A stretch of DNA of 64,000 nucleotides from assembly GCF_018967645.1 (NCBI RefSeq), contig NZ_JAHLZF010000006.1, positions 1 through 64,000 of the forward strand, read 5' to 3'. This DNA comes from Allobacillus halotolerans (GTDB lineage: Bacteria > Bacillota > Bacilli > Bacillales > Alkalibacillaceae). The notes beneath the pieces are model-generated. The model worked only from the letters and a program-made list of their open reading frames with translations, had not been told where the DNA came from and searched no databases. Below are positions 17,352 to 26,718 of the stretch, piece by piece (positions within the stretch are counted from its first letter, which is position 1; every line of letters starts with the position of its first letter). The position numbers and the translations under genes were made by a program.

Positions 17352-18974
17352 TTACAGCTCTACCAATAGGTGGTCCACTTCCCATTTTGGTGGAAGTGTA
17401 GCCAATCTCGATGGCAAGTCCAACCCATATTGGTTGATCCAATGAATCATATTCCACTTCCGTTCTTGTAACCCACCATCCGGATGGTAATACGTATCTA
17501 ACGTGTCATACCTGTTCATTCGCAGTTGATGGTTTTTTTCAACACTTCTGATGAACCGCTTCTCAACAAAAGCTAATTCTTTTTGGATTTTTTCAAGATT
17601 CTTACTCGAAAGGCCTTCCATATCAGAGCTGATCGATTCTGCGATTTCTTGCACGGATTGATGAATCGTCTCTATTTGTTTCTGAACTTCTTGGAATGTT
17701 TCTTCAATCGGCAGTTTTGTCTGCCGCTTCAACCAGTTCATCTTTTGCGTATAAATACCCGATTGAATTAATGACTCGACTGATATATCCATCTCATCCA
17801 TCCATGATTGATGATTGGATTGGAGAAGTGTGATCGATAGTCGAGGCATGACGATTGGCAACGTCAAATTCAAACATCGAAAGGCATTTTTCAAAATTGA
17901 CCAATAGGCCAACTCGCCAGGTCCTGCATGAAAAGCCAATACAGGGAAAACCATCTCTTGCATGAGCGGACGTGTGATGACGTTATTGCTCAATCGCTCT
18001 GGCTCATTTTTTGCAATCGTTAGAAGCTCTTCTGTTTGTAGAGAAACCTTTCCATCCTTCGTCTTCCATTGATCGTCTTCTTTTATGAGTAACTGCCTCT
18101 CACCGTCGATATGATAAAACAGATGACCATCGTCACTCGCAGCATCAACTGAAATCGTATATCCTTTTTCTTCTTGAAGTTGTAAGTCCTTAACGACAGC
18201 TTTAGCAATGTTTGGTTGTTCCTCAATCATCCGCACAAAATAAGCTAATTCCAGCTTTCTTAAATTAGGATCGTCTGAATCAACCAATACTAAGCCTTCT
18301 TCTTGGAACATTTGATGAATAAGAGTTCCAAAAAAATCCACATATGTTTCACTTTGGTCCGCAGCTTCTTGGAGTTTCTGGTATATTTTCTTTGTATGTT
18401 CGGTTTCCTGGAATGTAGAAAATATATCTTTCAAAAATGTAGCCGTTTCTTGCTTCGGCAACACTCTTGAGGAGATAGATTTCTTGGATTCTAACTCATC
18501 GTCAATAGCAATCTTTTTCAATCGACTAGCATTTTTATGAATATAAACATGATTGATCTCTTCAAAATCATGGTCTTCACCTGCAATCCAAAAAACCGGA
18601 ATGACAGGTTGCTGCAAGTGTTCTTCTTGCTCTTTTGCATGGACAAGGATAGAAACTATTTTATGAATGGTATAGAGTGGACCCGTCAAAAGTCCCGCCT
18701 GCTGTCCGCCAATGACGACCGATGAGGCTGGATTTTTTAACGCTTCAATATTTTTTTCAACAGCAGGGCCCGCTCCCCATTTTTGATTTTGTTCCAACAA
18801 TACTTTCGCCAGCTCTTCGCGTTGATATTCGCCTTGCTGGATCTGAGATAACCGATTTTTATAACTCCGAATCTGGTACGGATCATATTCAAATTGCGTA
18901 AAGATCGATTCCTTGCGATCTCGATAATCCTGTAACAATTGTGATGGTTGTAACTGAATTGGAATTGTCTGCAT
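17352..18974 (-). CDS. bshC: Bacillithiol biosynthesis cysteine-adding enzyme BshC
   Basis: BshC adds cysteine to glucosaminyl-malate in the last step of bacillithiol synthesis, the main low-molecular-weight thiol of bacilli. The 540-aa length is typical. Recognised family segments include GGQQAGLLTGPLYTIHKI near 88-105, PVFWIAGEDHDFEEINHVY near 124-142, and FHAGPGELAYWSILKNAF near 348-365. A coiled-coil segment occupies roughly residues 425-480. It lies directly upstream of mraZ, as yllA does in B. subtilis, but has its own terminator. The ribosome binding site is weak (AGGCAGGG). Confidence 0.93.
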   Translation of the reverse strand: MQTIPIQLQPSQLLQDYRDRKESIFTQFEYDPYQIRSYKNRLSQIQQGEYQREELAKVLLEQNQKWGAGPAVEKNIEALKNPASSVVIGGQQAGLLTGPLYTIHKIVSILVHAKEQEEHLQQPVIPVFWIAGEDHDFEEINHVYIHKNASRLKKIAIDDELESKKSISSRVLPKQETATFLKDIFSTFQETEHTKKIYQKLQEAADQSETYVDFFGTLIHQMFQEEGLVLVDSDDPNLRKLELAYFVRMIEEQPNIAKAVVKDLQLQEEKGYTISVDAASDDGHLFYHIDGERQLLIKEDDQWKTKDGKVSLQTEELLTIAKNEPERLSNNVITRPLMQEMVFPVLAFHAGPGELAYWSILKNAFRCLNLTLPIVMPRLSITLLQSNHQSWMDEMDISVESLIQSGIYTQKMNWLKRQTKLPIEETFQEVQKQIETIHQSVQEIAESISSDMEGLSSKNLEKIQKELAFVEKRFIRSVEKNHQLRMNRYDTLDTYYHPDGGLQERKWNMIHWINQYGLDLPSRLATLPPKWEVDHLLVEL

Positions 18975-19228
18975 CCTATAACCCTGCCTTTATTACTTTA
19001 CTCGTTCAATACCTAGCTGTTATTTTATCGAAAAACCCAATGACTTTCATTAAATCTGTTTAGTGACGCTGAGGAATAGTGTATAACTGGTGAAATATAT
19101 GTATGCAATGACAGCCAGGACAAAGCAAGTCGCCAAGTCGTCCATGCCGCTTTCTTGCATCGGCCACCTCATTACCTATATCGATGGTTTGCCATATGAC
19201 CAACTGAATTCGTAGTCATCGAAGCGCT

Positions 19229-19436
19229 CTATACCCCCGAGTGAGCTGAAAATGATACCGAAACGTCCTATAGAAGCCTTCTATACTCCCGAGTGAACTG
19301 GAAATGATACCGAAATGTCCTATAGGAGCCTTCTATACCCCCGAACGGACAAGAATTGATGCCGGAAAGTCCTATAGAAGCCTTCTATACACCCGCACGG
19401 ACAAGAAATAATCCCAGAAAGTCCTATAGAAAATAT
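19229..19436. repeat. 52-bp tandem repeat array 1, four copies
   Basis: Copies start at 19229, 19281, 19333 and 19385, an exact 52-bp period with internal divergence. Each unit begins CTATAC followed by CCGA/CCCG. Across unit junctions there is a dyad TATAGAAGCCTTCTATA. The surrounding 759-bp gap between bshC and panE is otherwise without supportable genes: 18975-19228 shows nothing recognisable and 19437-19733 has only short broken minus-strand open frames. A related array of the same period lies at 22914-23265. Confidence 0.85.
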
Positions 19437-19733
19437 ATCAGACTATGATGCTGCGATAACTGCCATAATTAAGACAGCACCTTTCATTATATTCAATCAC
19501 GGTCAGTTGCATCAAATTATGTTTGTAATGATATTGATGGATTTGTAGACGCCATAATCAACCACAATGATGGTAACTCAAATATCTCTTCTACAATTTT
19601 CATCCCTCATTTTTATTACCGGTACCATTGTATGTCCTTTGACTGAATGAACAGGCTTGCATTCCGTTACCACTAGTTATTGGATCGGAAAGAGTAGAGT
19701 TTACACAGTGGCGTTTTCCATACCACTTATTGG

Positions 19734-20609
19734 CTAATCCTTATGAATTATTTCCTTTGCTTTCACTAATAAAGTAATCGTTTCATGGGTCGGTACGTTG
19801 CCTGGAAAATGGTTAACCAAATAGCCATTTAAATAGTCTATTTCTGTTCGTTTACCTGACTGAATATCTGCTAGCATCGATGATTTATTCCGAGCTGTTT
19901 TTTCACAGATTGCTAACGTTCTTTGCCACATTTCTTCTGTTGGTATATTTAAAGCTTGGCAAGCTTCCTCATTTAATTTTTTTGCTAGTTGCTTCAAGTA
20001 AGGATTCTTTAAAATTTCTCCGTTAAAGCATTCGAATAATGCCGTTAACGGATTGATGACACAATTAATCACCATCTTCTCTGCTTGCCTACTTTGAATA
20101 TTTTTTTCGAAAAATACCGGAAACTTCGGATCATCTATCTGTGTAACAAATTTGTTAACCGATGCTTCTTGTTCATCCCCCAAGCTTCCAAGAGATAGTC
20201 TTCCAGCCCCTTTTTGCTGGATCTTATCATTTCCATAGCGGGTAATACCATGGTCGAAAACACCAATAAAAACTTTTGCTTGTAGATTTCTTAGTTCTTG
20301 TGCATTCGTTATTCCATTTTGGATAAATACTAGATAGCTAGATGCATTCAGTTTTTTAAAATAAGGATATAAGGTTTCATTCGCTGTTTTCTTTGTCGCA
20401 ATGATGTGATAATCATGCTGAGCCGATAAATCGGTATATGAGTAAACCGGAATATGTATTCGCTCGCCATCCAATTGAATGCCATTCTTCTCCAATTCAA
20501 TCCGTTGTTCTTCTCGCCGGACATAACCTGTCACATCCAACCCGATCCTTGCTAAATGATGCGCCACGAACATACCGACAGCACCCATTCCAATTACGGC
20601 AATATTCAT
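19734..20609 (-). CDS. panE: 2-dehydropantoate 2-reductase family protein
   Basis: Ketopantoate reductase makes pantoate from 2-dehydropantoate with NADPH in coenzyme A synthesis. The 291-aa protein starts with the Rossmann motif IGMGAVGMFVAHHLA at 6-20. ATKKTANE follows near the expected ketopantoate/NADPH region, and QNGIT is the usual conserved segment. The C-terminal helical domain includes EIDYLNGYLV, typical of the family. I chose the internal ATG (MNIAVIG) with GAGGG upstream. Synteny matches B. subtilis ylbQ (panE). Sequence divergence leaves open a paralogous ApbA/PanE-family reductase. Confidence 0.85.
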   Translation of the reverse strand: MNIAVIGMGAVGMFVAHHLARIGLDVTGYVRREEQRIELEKNGIQLDGERIHIPVYSYTDLSAQHDYHIIATKKTANETLYPYFKKLNASSYLVFIQNGITNAQELRNLQAKVFIGVFDHGITRYGNDKIQQKGAGRLSLGSLGDEQEASVNKFVTQIDDPKFPVFFEKNIQSRQAEKMVINCVINPLTALFECFNGEILKNPYLKQLAKKLNEEACQALNIPTEEMWQRTLAICEKTARNKSSMLADIQSGKRTEIDYLNGYLVNHFPGNVPTHETITLLVKAKEIIHKD

Positions 20610-20747
20610 CCCATTGTTCCCTCTTTTCATTTCAGTGTAAGATATAAGTAAGTTGTTTTTTCTATCAACTTATTGTGAACGATTTCATTTAATTTCAATC
20701 TCCAATATACTATAATAATAAAGAGAAACAAAAGGAGGAACAAGCTT

Positions 20748-21227
20748 ATGTCGGTAGAAGTTGAAAGATTATTGATAAATTTCCGGACGATTGAGGAATT
20801 CAAGAAGTTTAAACAGTACGGGATGCAAGAGCTTTCGATGAAGGAAGATCTTGAACATGATATGATCGAAAATAATAGTGAATCTCCGTTCTATGGAATT
20901 TATTTCGGTGATTCATTAGTCGCACGCATGAGTTTGTATAAAGTTAAAGCGAAGTATGATTATTATTTTGAACCAAAACAAGATTACTTGGAGTTATGGA
21001 AGTTGGAAGTATTAGAAGGCTATCGTAGAAGAGGTTTTGGCGAAGAATTAGTGGAGTACGCCAAGAGTTTTAATCTGCCTGTTAAAACGAATGCTCGAGT
21101 GAATTCACACGATTTCTGGGAAAGAATGGGCTTTCAACCAGCACACTATGAAGTAGACCGTGATTTTGGTGAAAATCCATATATTTGGTTACCAGAAGGT
21201 GTTTCAGAGCAAGTTGACCCTAATTAA
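20748..21227 (+). CDS. ylbP: GNAT family N-acetyltransferase YlbP
   Basis: This 159-aa protein has a GNAT fold: a beta-strand region ending in LELWKLEVLEGYRRRGFGEEL near 81-101, which contains the acetyl-CoA pyrophosphate loop (R-R-G-F-G), then a helix and the C-terminal segment NSHDFWERMGFQ. The substrate is unknown. AAAGGAGG precedes the ATG. It is divergent from panE with a 138-bp spacer and convergent with rsfA, matching the B. subtilis ylbO-ylbP-ylbQ order. A long hairpin follows. Confidence 0.88.
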   Translation: MSVEVERLLINFRTIEEFKKFKQYGMQELSMKEDLEHDMIENNSESPFYGIYFGDSLVARMSLYKVKAKYDYYFEPKQDYLELWKLEVLEGYRRRGFGEELVEYAKSFNLPVKTNARVNSHDFWERMGFQPAHYEVDRDFGENPYIWLPEGVSEQVDPN

Positions 21228-21247
21228 ATAACGTCTCAAAACAAGTC

Positions 21248-21336
21248 AATCCGGAAACCGATTTCATTCCTGCAGACAACTGAGTGTTGAACACTTAGTT
21301 GTCCTACAAGAATTGATTTCAATTTCCGGATTTTTC
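21248..21336 (+). terminator. Long imperfect hairpin terminator after ylbP
   Basis: Outer arms AATCCGGAAA (21248-21257) and TTTCCGGATT (21323-21332) and inner arms GACAACTGAGTGTT / AACACTTAGTTGTC (21275-21303) form an extended stem, followed by TTTTTC on the plus strand. It lies between convergent ylbP and rsfA and could serve both. Confidence 0.75.
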
Positions 21337-21379
21337 GGTATCTTGTTGACCCTTTTGATCAATGTCACTTATTTTTTCA

Positions 21380-21847
21380 TCATTCTTCTTGTTCTTTTAA
21401 TGACTGGATCTTTTCGGATATTTCGTCTAAGACTTGATGATATAAAGCTAATTTCTTGGTCAATTCTTCTACCCTTTTGTCAACTGAGCCATTTTTATGT
21501 GGTCGCTGTGAATACTCTCCCTTTAATCGTTCCAATTGATCGATTACTTCATCGAATGATTCGATTTTTTCGGACGATTCGTTCACCTGCTTTGAAAATG
21601 CCTTGCTGACTGGAGGTTCACTTTTCAAATTTTTCCGCTCTTCTTTTGCCAAAGTAATAGCTTTATTATATTGCTTCCTTATATTGGCATTCCACCGAAA
21701 ACCACATGCCTGAGGTGTCCTTGAGAGTTTATTTGCGACTTCTTGAAAAGCCTTCATCTGTGTTTTGCCCTCTCGTATGTACCGAATGACTGTTTCGGCT
21801 AACAATAAATCTTCATCTTTTGTCCAAGAATCCTGGCGAGTTACCAC
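21380..21847 (-). CDS. rsfA: RsfA family prespore transcription factor
   Basis: RsfA-type proteins modulate SigF-dependent transcription in the forespore. The 155-aa product begins with a Myb/SANT-like DNA-binding domain: [18 protein letters not shown] near 7-24 and [19 protein letters not shown] near 42-60. A long C-terminal coiled coil (about 90-155) follows, probably for dimerisation. The start is GTG with GGGGGGAAG upstream. It corresponds to B. subtilis ylbO in synteny; ylbO itself is an RsfA paralogue, so the symbol marks the family rather than a proven orthologue. Confidence 0.85.
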   Translation of the reverse strand: MVTRQDSWTKDEDLLLAETVIRYIREGKTQMKAFQEVANKLSRTPQACGFRWNANIRKQYNKAITLAKEERKNLKSEPPVSKAFSKQVNESSEKIESFDEVIDQLERLKGEYSQRPHKNGSVDKRVEELTKKLALYHQVLDEISEKIQSLKEQEE

Positions 21848-21933
21848 ACATCTTCCCCCCTTAACCTAGCTACTGTATTAAATATTTATGCATAGGCTTG
21901 AGAAGATAGACGAAAAATATAATAATTATAGGA

Positions 21934-22695
21934 TTACTTTTTCGAGAAAAATCGATTGACAGCTTCGATATGTGCTTCACTTTCCCAAAGTTTGCTGCAA
22001 CCTGCTACTTCTTCAACCATTTCATTCTTTAATTTTTCCATAGAATGGTGATGTAGCCATTGAGATTTCCAATGTCTTAATTGGTCCACACTTTTTGATA
22101 GAAAAATGGTTAATTCTTCAGCATCAGGTTCGATATTTTCCTGTATAACTTGTTGAATAAACCCAGCTTCTTTTAATTCCTTCACCGTTTTGATCCCTGA
22201 TTCAATTAACCAATAATGAGCCTGTTGAGGATGGATTCGTCTATATAGAAGAGAACCCCCTCCCCAACCTGTAGCAATGCCGAGGTTCCCTTGGACAAAT
22301 CCATAGTCCCCATTCTCCGTAGCAAAGCGAAAATCACATGCTGATGCGATCTCCAAGCCGCCTCCTCGGGCAGAACCATTCATCCATGCAAGCGTCGGGA
22401 ATGGAAGTGTGGCAATCCGATATAAAACTTCTTGCATTGGTTTCAACAACTCAAATGCTTCATCAGCTTTTAAGTAACCGTGAAAATCTTTTAAGTCGCC
22501 TCCTGCACAAAAAGCTTGTTGTCCCTCACCTGTAATCACAAGCAATTTTATGTCAGTATTATTTTCTAATTCAGTTATGTATTGAGCGAATAAGGAGACA
22601 ACTTCTTTTGAAATCGCATTTCGTTTATTTGGTCGGTTAATCGTCAGGACGGCAAGACCATGATCATAAAGATTATATTTCAGCACTTCTTCCAT
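21934..22695 (-). CDS. Enoyl-CoA hydratase/isomerase family protein
   Basis: Crotonase-fold enzyme of 253 aa. Conserved segments are LTINRPNKRNAIS near 16-28, the oxyanion-hole region FCAGGDLKDFH near 65-75, and NGSARGGGLEIASACDFRFA near 108-127. The usual catalytic Glu pair of hydratases is not clear in this read-through, so the exact reaction is unassigned. The start is ATG at 22695 with AAGGGGGAA upstream. It is not part of the B. subtilis ylb order and stands alone between rsfA and a 52-bp repeat array. Confidence 0.82.
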   Translation of the reverse strand: MEEVLKYNLYDHGLAVLTINRPNKRNAISKEVVSLFAQYITELENNTDIKLLVITGEGQQAFCAGGDLKDFHGYLKADEAFELLKPMQEVLYRIATLPFPTLAWMNGSARGGGLEIASACDFRFATENGDYGFVQGNLGIATGWGGGSLLYRRIHPQQAHYWLIESGIKTVKELKEAGFIQQVIQENIEPDAEELTIFLSKSVDQLRHWKSQWLHHHSMEKLKNEMVEEVAGCSKLWESEAHIEAVNRFFSKK

Positions 22696-22913
22696 AAAGG
22701 ATTCCCCCTTGTGCACAATATTGACTACATTTTAAAAAAGCCAATTAATCAAATATATTTGTTAGCATACGTTCAGTGATTCTCACGATTAGCGACCGAA
22801 TGATAGTGGGATCGTTCAATTGAACAGGTCTTCGATATCGAGACTTCTTCGTAAAGCCTTGTACCCGTTTTAATTTTACACTTGATCGGCTGAGAACCTA
22901 CTTAATACTCGAT

Positions 22914-23265
22914 CTATTCGACCGAAACTTGGCTATCACTTCCGATTCGGGTGATTAGACGCCCTCTATTCGACCGAAATCAAACTCTCGCTTCCAATCC
23001 GGGTGATTAGACGCTCTTTATTCGACCGAAATCAGACTTTCGCTTCCGATTCGGGTGTTTAGACGCTCTCTATTCGACCGAAATCAGACTCTCGCTTCCG
23101 ATTCGGGTGTTTAGACGCTCTCTATTCAACCGAAATCAGACTTTCACTTCCGATTCGGGTGATTAGACGCCCTCTATTCGACCAAAATCAGACTTTCGCT
23201 TCCGATTCGGGTGTTTAGACGCTCTCTATTCAACCAAAATCAAACTTTTGATTGCGATTTGGTAG
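22914..23265. repeat. 52-bp tandem repeat array 2, about seven copies
   Basis: Copies begin at 22914, 22966, 23018, 23070, 23122, 23174 and 23226 with an exact 52-bp period; the last is degraded. The unit begins CTATTCGACCGA and includes CTTCCGATTCGGGTG and TAGACGCTCT. Each junction has TAGA and TCTA half-sites separated by 5 bases. Units differ by a few substitutions only. The array fills most of the 705-bp gap between the enoyl-CoA hydratase gene and rpmF; the rest of the gap shows no gene. Confidence 0.9.
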
Positions 23266-23400
23266 GGCATCGAAACTCTCGGAACGACGTTTTGCACTTC
23301 TCCAACAACGATGGGATCTAACTTATGAAATTAATTCAACATACTTAGTCCTGTTAAAAAAGATGCCTCTTATAAAAGAGACATCTCATTTATCGTAGAT

Positions 23401-23574
23401 TTACTTTTCTACAACTTCTTCACCTTTGTATTGTCCACATTCTTTACATACGTGGTGTGGTTTCATCATTTCGCCACAGTTAGGGCATTCAACCATACCA
23501 GGCACATGTAGGTTTTTATGTGTACGACGTTGGTTTTTCACCTTTTTGGAAGTTTTTCTTTTTGGTACTGCCAT
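23401..23574 (-). CDS. rpmF: 50S ribosomal protein L32
   Basis: This 57-aa basic protein starts [19 protein letters not shown], the signature of L32. It carries a zinc ribbon with two CxxC pairs: CPNC near 30-33 and CKEC near 43-46, so it is the zinc-binding (C+) form. GGAGGTG precedes the ATG. It lies 40 bases downstream of the yceD-family gene, an arrangement conserved in most bacteria and likely one operon. Confidence 0.97.
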   Translation of the reverse strand: MAVPKRKTSKKVKNQRRTHKNLHVPGMVECPNCGEMMKPHHVCKECGQYKGEEVVEK

Positions 23575-23614
23575 GATTCTACACCTCCTCTAATGTATCA
23601 ACAAACCCATTTCA

Positions 23615-24169
23615 TCATTCGTTGTTTTGATCTTTATCAAAAAATTTCTGTAACGAAGCTAGACGCGGATCTACCGGTTTATCTTCTCCGTTATCTTCTT
23701 CGTGAGTGATTTCTTGCTGTTCGATGTGGGTATCTTCGGTTCGCATTTCCCAACCTTCACCTTCATCTTCGGCTTCACTCAGCTGTTCTTCATCACTATA
23801 TACCCGTACAGGGACTTCCAATAAAATATTTTCCTTGATATAAGGCTCTAAGTCAAGTACTTCTTGATCAACTAAGAAAATCTCTTCCTCTTCTGATGCC
23901 ACATAATCCACTTTTGTGAAATTCTCCGTCGCATCGATCGAAAAAGGATATTTAACATCGACCAATGTCCTCGCACAAGGTAAAATCATCGTCCCTTTTA
24001 GGTTCAAATCAAATTGATAAACCTTACCGACCAATGTAGCTTTTCCGTCAACTTTTACATCAGAAATCCGACGAATATCATTATTCATCTCTTCCAATTC
24101 AGAAACGTCCAGACTACCTTGGAACATATACGGTTCATGTGCTTTGATTTTTTGAAGCGGTATAATCAT
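23615..24169 (-). CDS. ylbN: YceD family (DUF177) protein
   Basis: The 184-aa protein belongs to the YceD/DUF177 family that is nearly always encoded directly before rpmF and is linked to 23S rRNA processing or accumulation. Visible features are the start IIPLQKIKAHEP, the core phrase GTMILPCARTLVDVKYPF near 78-95, and an acidic C-terminal half ending in PRLASLQKFFDKDQ. GAGGTGATAA precedes the ATG. It corresponds to B. subtilis ylbN. Confidence 0.9.
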   Translation of the reverse strand: MIIPLQKIKAHEPYMFQGSLDVSELEEMNNDIRRISDVKVDGKATLVGKVYQFDLNLKGTMILPCARTLVDVKYPFSIDATENFTKVDYVASEEEEIFLVDQEVLDLEPYIKENILLEVPVRVYSDEEQLSEAEDEGEGWEMRTEDTHIEQQEITHEEDNGEDKPVDPRLASLQKFFDKDQNNE

Positions 24170-24326
24170 TGTTTATCACCTCAAGGCAACAAGAGTAATT
24201 TTAAAAGGAAATACACCTTTTGTCAATATTTTTTCTTAACAGCGGATAAATATTTTTGTCCTTCCTTGATTTTTTCCTCCATTTCCTTCTAAATTATACG
24301 TAAAGAACTGAGAAAGGGCGAGGAAT

Positions 24327-25538
24327 ATGCGTACTTGTGGACTGATTGTCGAATATAACCCTTTTCATAACGGGCATGCGTATCACTTGGAACAATCCAT
24401 CCGTAAAACAAATGCTGACACAACAATTGCAGTTATGAGCGGAAATTTTCTTCAGCGCGGTGAACCTGCAATTAATGATAAGTTTTCCCGAACAAAGGCA
24501 GCTTTAACAAATGGTGTTGATTTAGTTGTTGAATTACCATATGTCTTTGCCTGTCAATACGCCGACCTTTTTTCAAAAGGAGCAATAGCCACATTGGATG
24601 CTCTAGGTGTAGATCAGATATGTTTCGGGAGTGAATCTGGCAATATACAGCCATTTTTAAATGGTTATGAGAAGTGGTCTAATGAAAAAACTTTTTTTGA
24701 GAAAACGTTAAAAGAATCATTAACGAGCGGAGCTTCATTTCCGCAGGCGAGCCGAGAAGCTTACCGAAAGTTGAACTTAACCTCTGAAACTTTTGATTTG
24801 AGTCAGCCAAATAATATTCTTGGCTTTAGTTACGTGAAAGCCATTAAAGAACTAAATGCTAACATCGAACCCACAACGGTTACTCGAACAAAAAGTCAGT
24901 ATCACGATGAGAAGATCGAGTATTCCATCGCAAGTGCAACAAGTATTCGAAAAGAACTTTTCAACCAACATTCAATGACAGCTCATGCAAAGCAAGCGAT
25001 GCCGGAGTCGACAGTCAAACAATTAAAAGCTTATCAGCAAACAACCGGTCGTTGGCATGAATGGGAAGGTTATTTCACATTGCTTCGATACATCGTTCAG
25101 GTGACACCACTTAAAGATCTGCAACAGATTCATGGCGTCATTGAAGGCCTCGAATATCGACTGAAAGAGACGGCTGGTAAAGTCAACAGCTTTCATGAAT
25201 GGTTGGAACATCTAAAGACGAAACGCTATACATACACTCGCCTTCAACGGATGTTTGTCCACCTATTAACCCAGCTTAAAGCAACAGATATGCTGGAAGC
25301 TACTGAAATCAATCAAGTTCCATACGTACGAATTCTTGGCATGAATGCGCAAGGTAGGGCCTTTATCAATAAACAGAAGAAAGAAATGACTGTTCCTTTA
25401 ATCTCAAATTTACAACAAATGAATCATGAATTTTTGACGATTGAAGAGCGGGCGACAAATGCTTATTACGCCATCATCGAACCTGAAGTAGCCCGGAAAT
25501 TAAAAAAACAAGAGTTAACGGGGCCGATTTTGTTTTAA
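24327..25538 (+). CDS. tmcAL: tRNA(Met) cytidine acetate ligase TmcAL
   Basis: TmcAL (YlbM) activates acetate with ATP and makes N4-acetylcytidine at position 34 of elongator tRNA-Met. The 403-aa protein has an N-terminal nucleotidyltransferase-type fold with VEYNPFHNGHAYHL at 8-21, including the HxGH-type nucleotide motif. MSGNFLQRGEPAINDKFSR near 38-56 follows. The C-terminal half, with RILGMNAQGRAFI, is helical and presumed tRNA-binding. GGGCGAGG precedes the ATG. It is divergent from ylbN, as in B. subtilis. Confidence 0.93.
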   Translation: MRTCGLIVEYNPFHNGHAYHLEQSIRKTNADTTIAVMSGNFLQRGEPAINDKFSRTKAALTNGVDLVVELPYVFACQYADLFSKGAIATLDALGVDQICFGSESGNIQPFLNGYEKWSNEKTFFEKTLKESLTSGASFPQASREAYRKLNLTSETFDLSQPNNILGFSYVKAIKELNANIEPTTVTRTKSQYHDEKIEYSIASATSIRKELFNQHSMTAHAKQAMPESTVKQLKAYQQTTGRWHEWEGYFTLLRYIVQVTPLKDLQQIHGVIEGLEYRLKETAGKVNSFHEWLEHLKTKRYTYTRLQRMFVHLLTQLKATDMLEATEINQVPYVRILGMNAQGRAFINKQKKEMTVPLISNLQQMNHEFLTIEERATNAYYAIIEPEVARKLKKQELTGPILF

Positions 25539-25601
25539 CTGTAGAACGCCAGATCAATTTATTAGCGAGCGTCATGTAGCTTCACAAAAAACTTATTCCT
25601 T

Positions 25602-25634
25602 GCTTCCGATAAACGCAAAATATCGGAAGCTTTT
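25602..25634 (+). terminator. Intrinsic terminator of tmcAL
   Basis: A 10-bp stem (GCTTCCGATA / TATCGGAAGC) with a 9-base A-rich loop is followed by TTTT. It lies 64 bases after the tmcAL stop and before the convergent ylbL gene. Confidence 0.8.
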
Positions 25635-25689
25635 GTAGTTCGTTGGTTTGCTTCCGACATTCGCATCAAATTGAAAACATTGTATCGAT

Positions 25690-26718
25690 TTATTCACCTT
25701 TTACAGGGAGGCCTTCCAAGTAATCAACGGCATCCTGAAATTCATCAATTGGTATAACCTTCATATCCGTCTCGATGTCTTCAGCCGTTTGCTTAGCTAC
25801 TTCATAGTTAGAGCCTTCTTTTCCACCTTCGTTAGGAGCAAGAAAAATGTCAGCCCCTGCATCATCGGCTGCAACGACTTTTTTGTCAATGCCACCAATC
25901 GGATGGACGTTACCGTCGTAATCAATTTCACCTGTTGCTACAATTTGATAACCTTTTGTTATGTCTTCATCAACAAGTTGATCGTAAACCTCCAAGGAAA
26001 AAATCAACCCTGCACTTGGGCCACCAATTCGACCGCTGTCGTAGGTCACCTCACGATCATGAACAATTTCACGATCAGTTACAAGCGAGATTCCGATACC
26101 AGGCCGATCAGGCGTTTCACCTAATGAAGCGAGTTCAATTTGTAGATCCATTTCCTCCTCTTCTCGGCTTATGGTCAAATGCAATTGATCACCAATGGAT
26201 TTTTTTGAAGTAAGTTCAATGACTTCTTCTGCAGAATTGACTCGTTCACCTTCCACTTCGACAATTTGATCACCCGATTTCAGAATCCCTTCGGCCGGCA
26301 TATCTTCCATCACCAAACCTACATAAGCGCCTTGATAATTAATGGTCAAATCTTCATCTGCTGCCTGAAAAGCAACCATTGTCGCTGCTTCTTGAGAATT
26401 CTCCATGAAGTGCAACTGTGCTTCCATATATTCATCTTGGCTGATTCCTTCCGGTCGGACGTCTTCCAAATCATATATCTCGAAATACGGACGAATTTTT
26501 GCCATCAAATAAAAAATCGGAGTTGCCTGTCCGCCACGGACCGTTACAAGGTTCATTTCACCTTCACTTTTGCTTCCGTTTTCTACTTTCACTACTCCAT
26601 CCAACGCTCGTATATCTCCTGGTTGATAAATGTAATAGTCTAATTTATAAAAGCTTAAAAAGAACGCAACGGCTAATGTTACCACTAAGACAAGTATATG
26701 TTTTCGTCTAAAATACAT
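25690..26718 (-). CDS. ylbL: PDZ domain Lon-type serine protease YlbL/SepM
   Basis: This membrane-anchored protease has a Lon-type Ser/Lys dyad. The 342-aa protein has one N-terminal membrane helix (about 7-23). A PDZ domain lies at about 120-200 (GAYVGLVMEDMPAEGILKSGD...). The Lon protease domain carries the catalytic Ser in RIGGPSAGLIFSLE near 233-246 and the Lys in HPIGGIDKKVVAA near 276-288. The gene starts directly at the ylbK stop (TAAATG). Transcription order is ylbK then ylbL, as in B. subtilis. Streptococcal SepM processes a peptide pheromone; the target here is unknown. Confidence 0.92.
   Translation of the reverse strand: MYFRRKHILVLVVTLAVAFFLSFYKLDYYIYQPGDIRALDGVVKVENGSKSEGEMNLVTVRGGQATPIFYLMAKIRPYFEIYDLEDVRPEGISQDEYMEAQLHFMENSQEAATMVAFQAADEDLTINYQGAYVGLVMEDMPAEGILKSGDQIVEVEGERVNSAEEVIELTSKKSIGDQLHLTISREEEEMDLQIELASLGETPDRPGIGISLVTDREIVHDREVTYDSGRIGGPSAGLIFSLEVYDQLVDEDITKGYQIVATGEIDYDGNVHPIGGIDKKVVAADDAGADIFLAPNEGGKEGSNYEVAKQTAEDIETDMKVIPIDEFQDAVDYLEGLPVKGE

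Noticed and set aside
19437-19733. Short minus-strand peptides downstream of panE
   Set aside because: Several broken frames under 30 codons in different phases. No family recognised, so not called as a pseudogene.
22914-23265. Possible CRISPR array
   Set aside because: The repeats are contiguous with no unique spacers and no cas genes are nearby. It is a tandem array.
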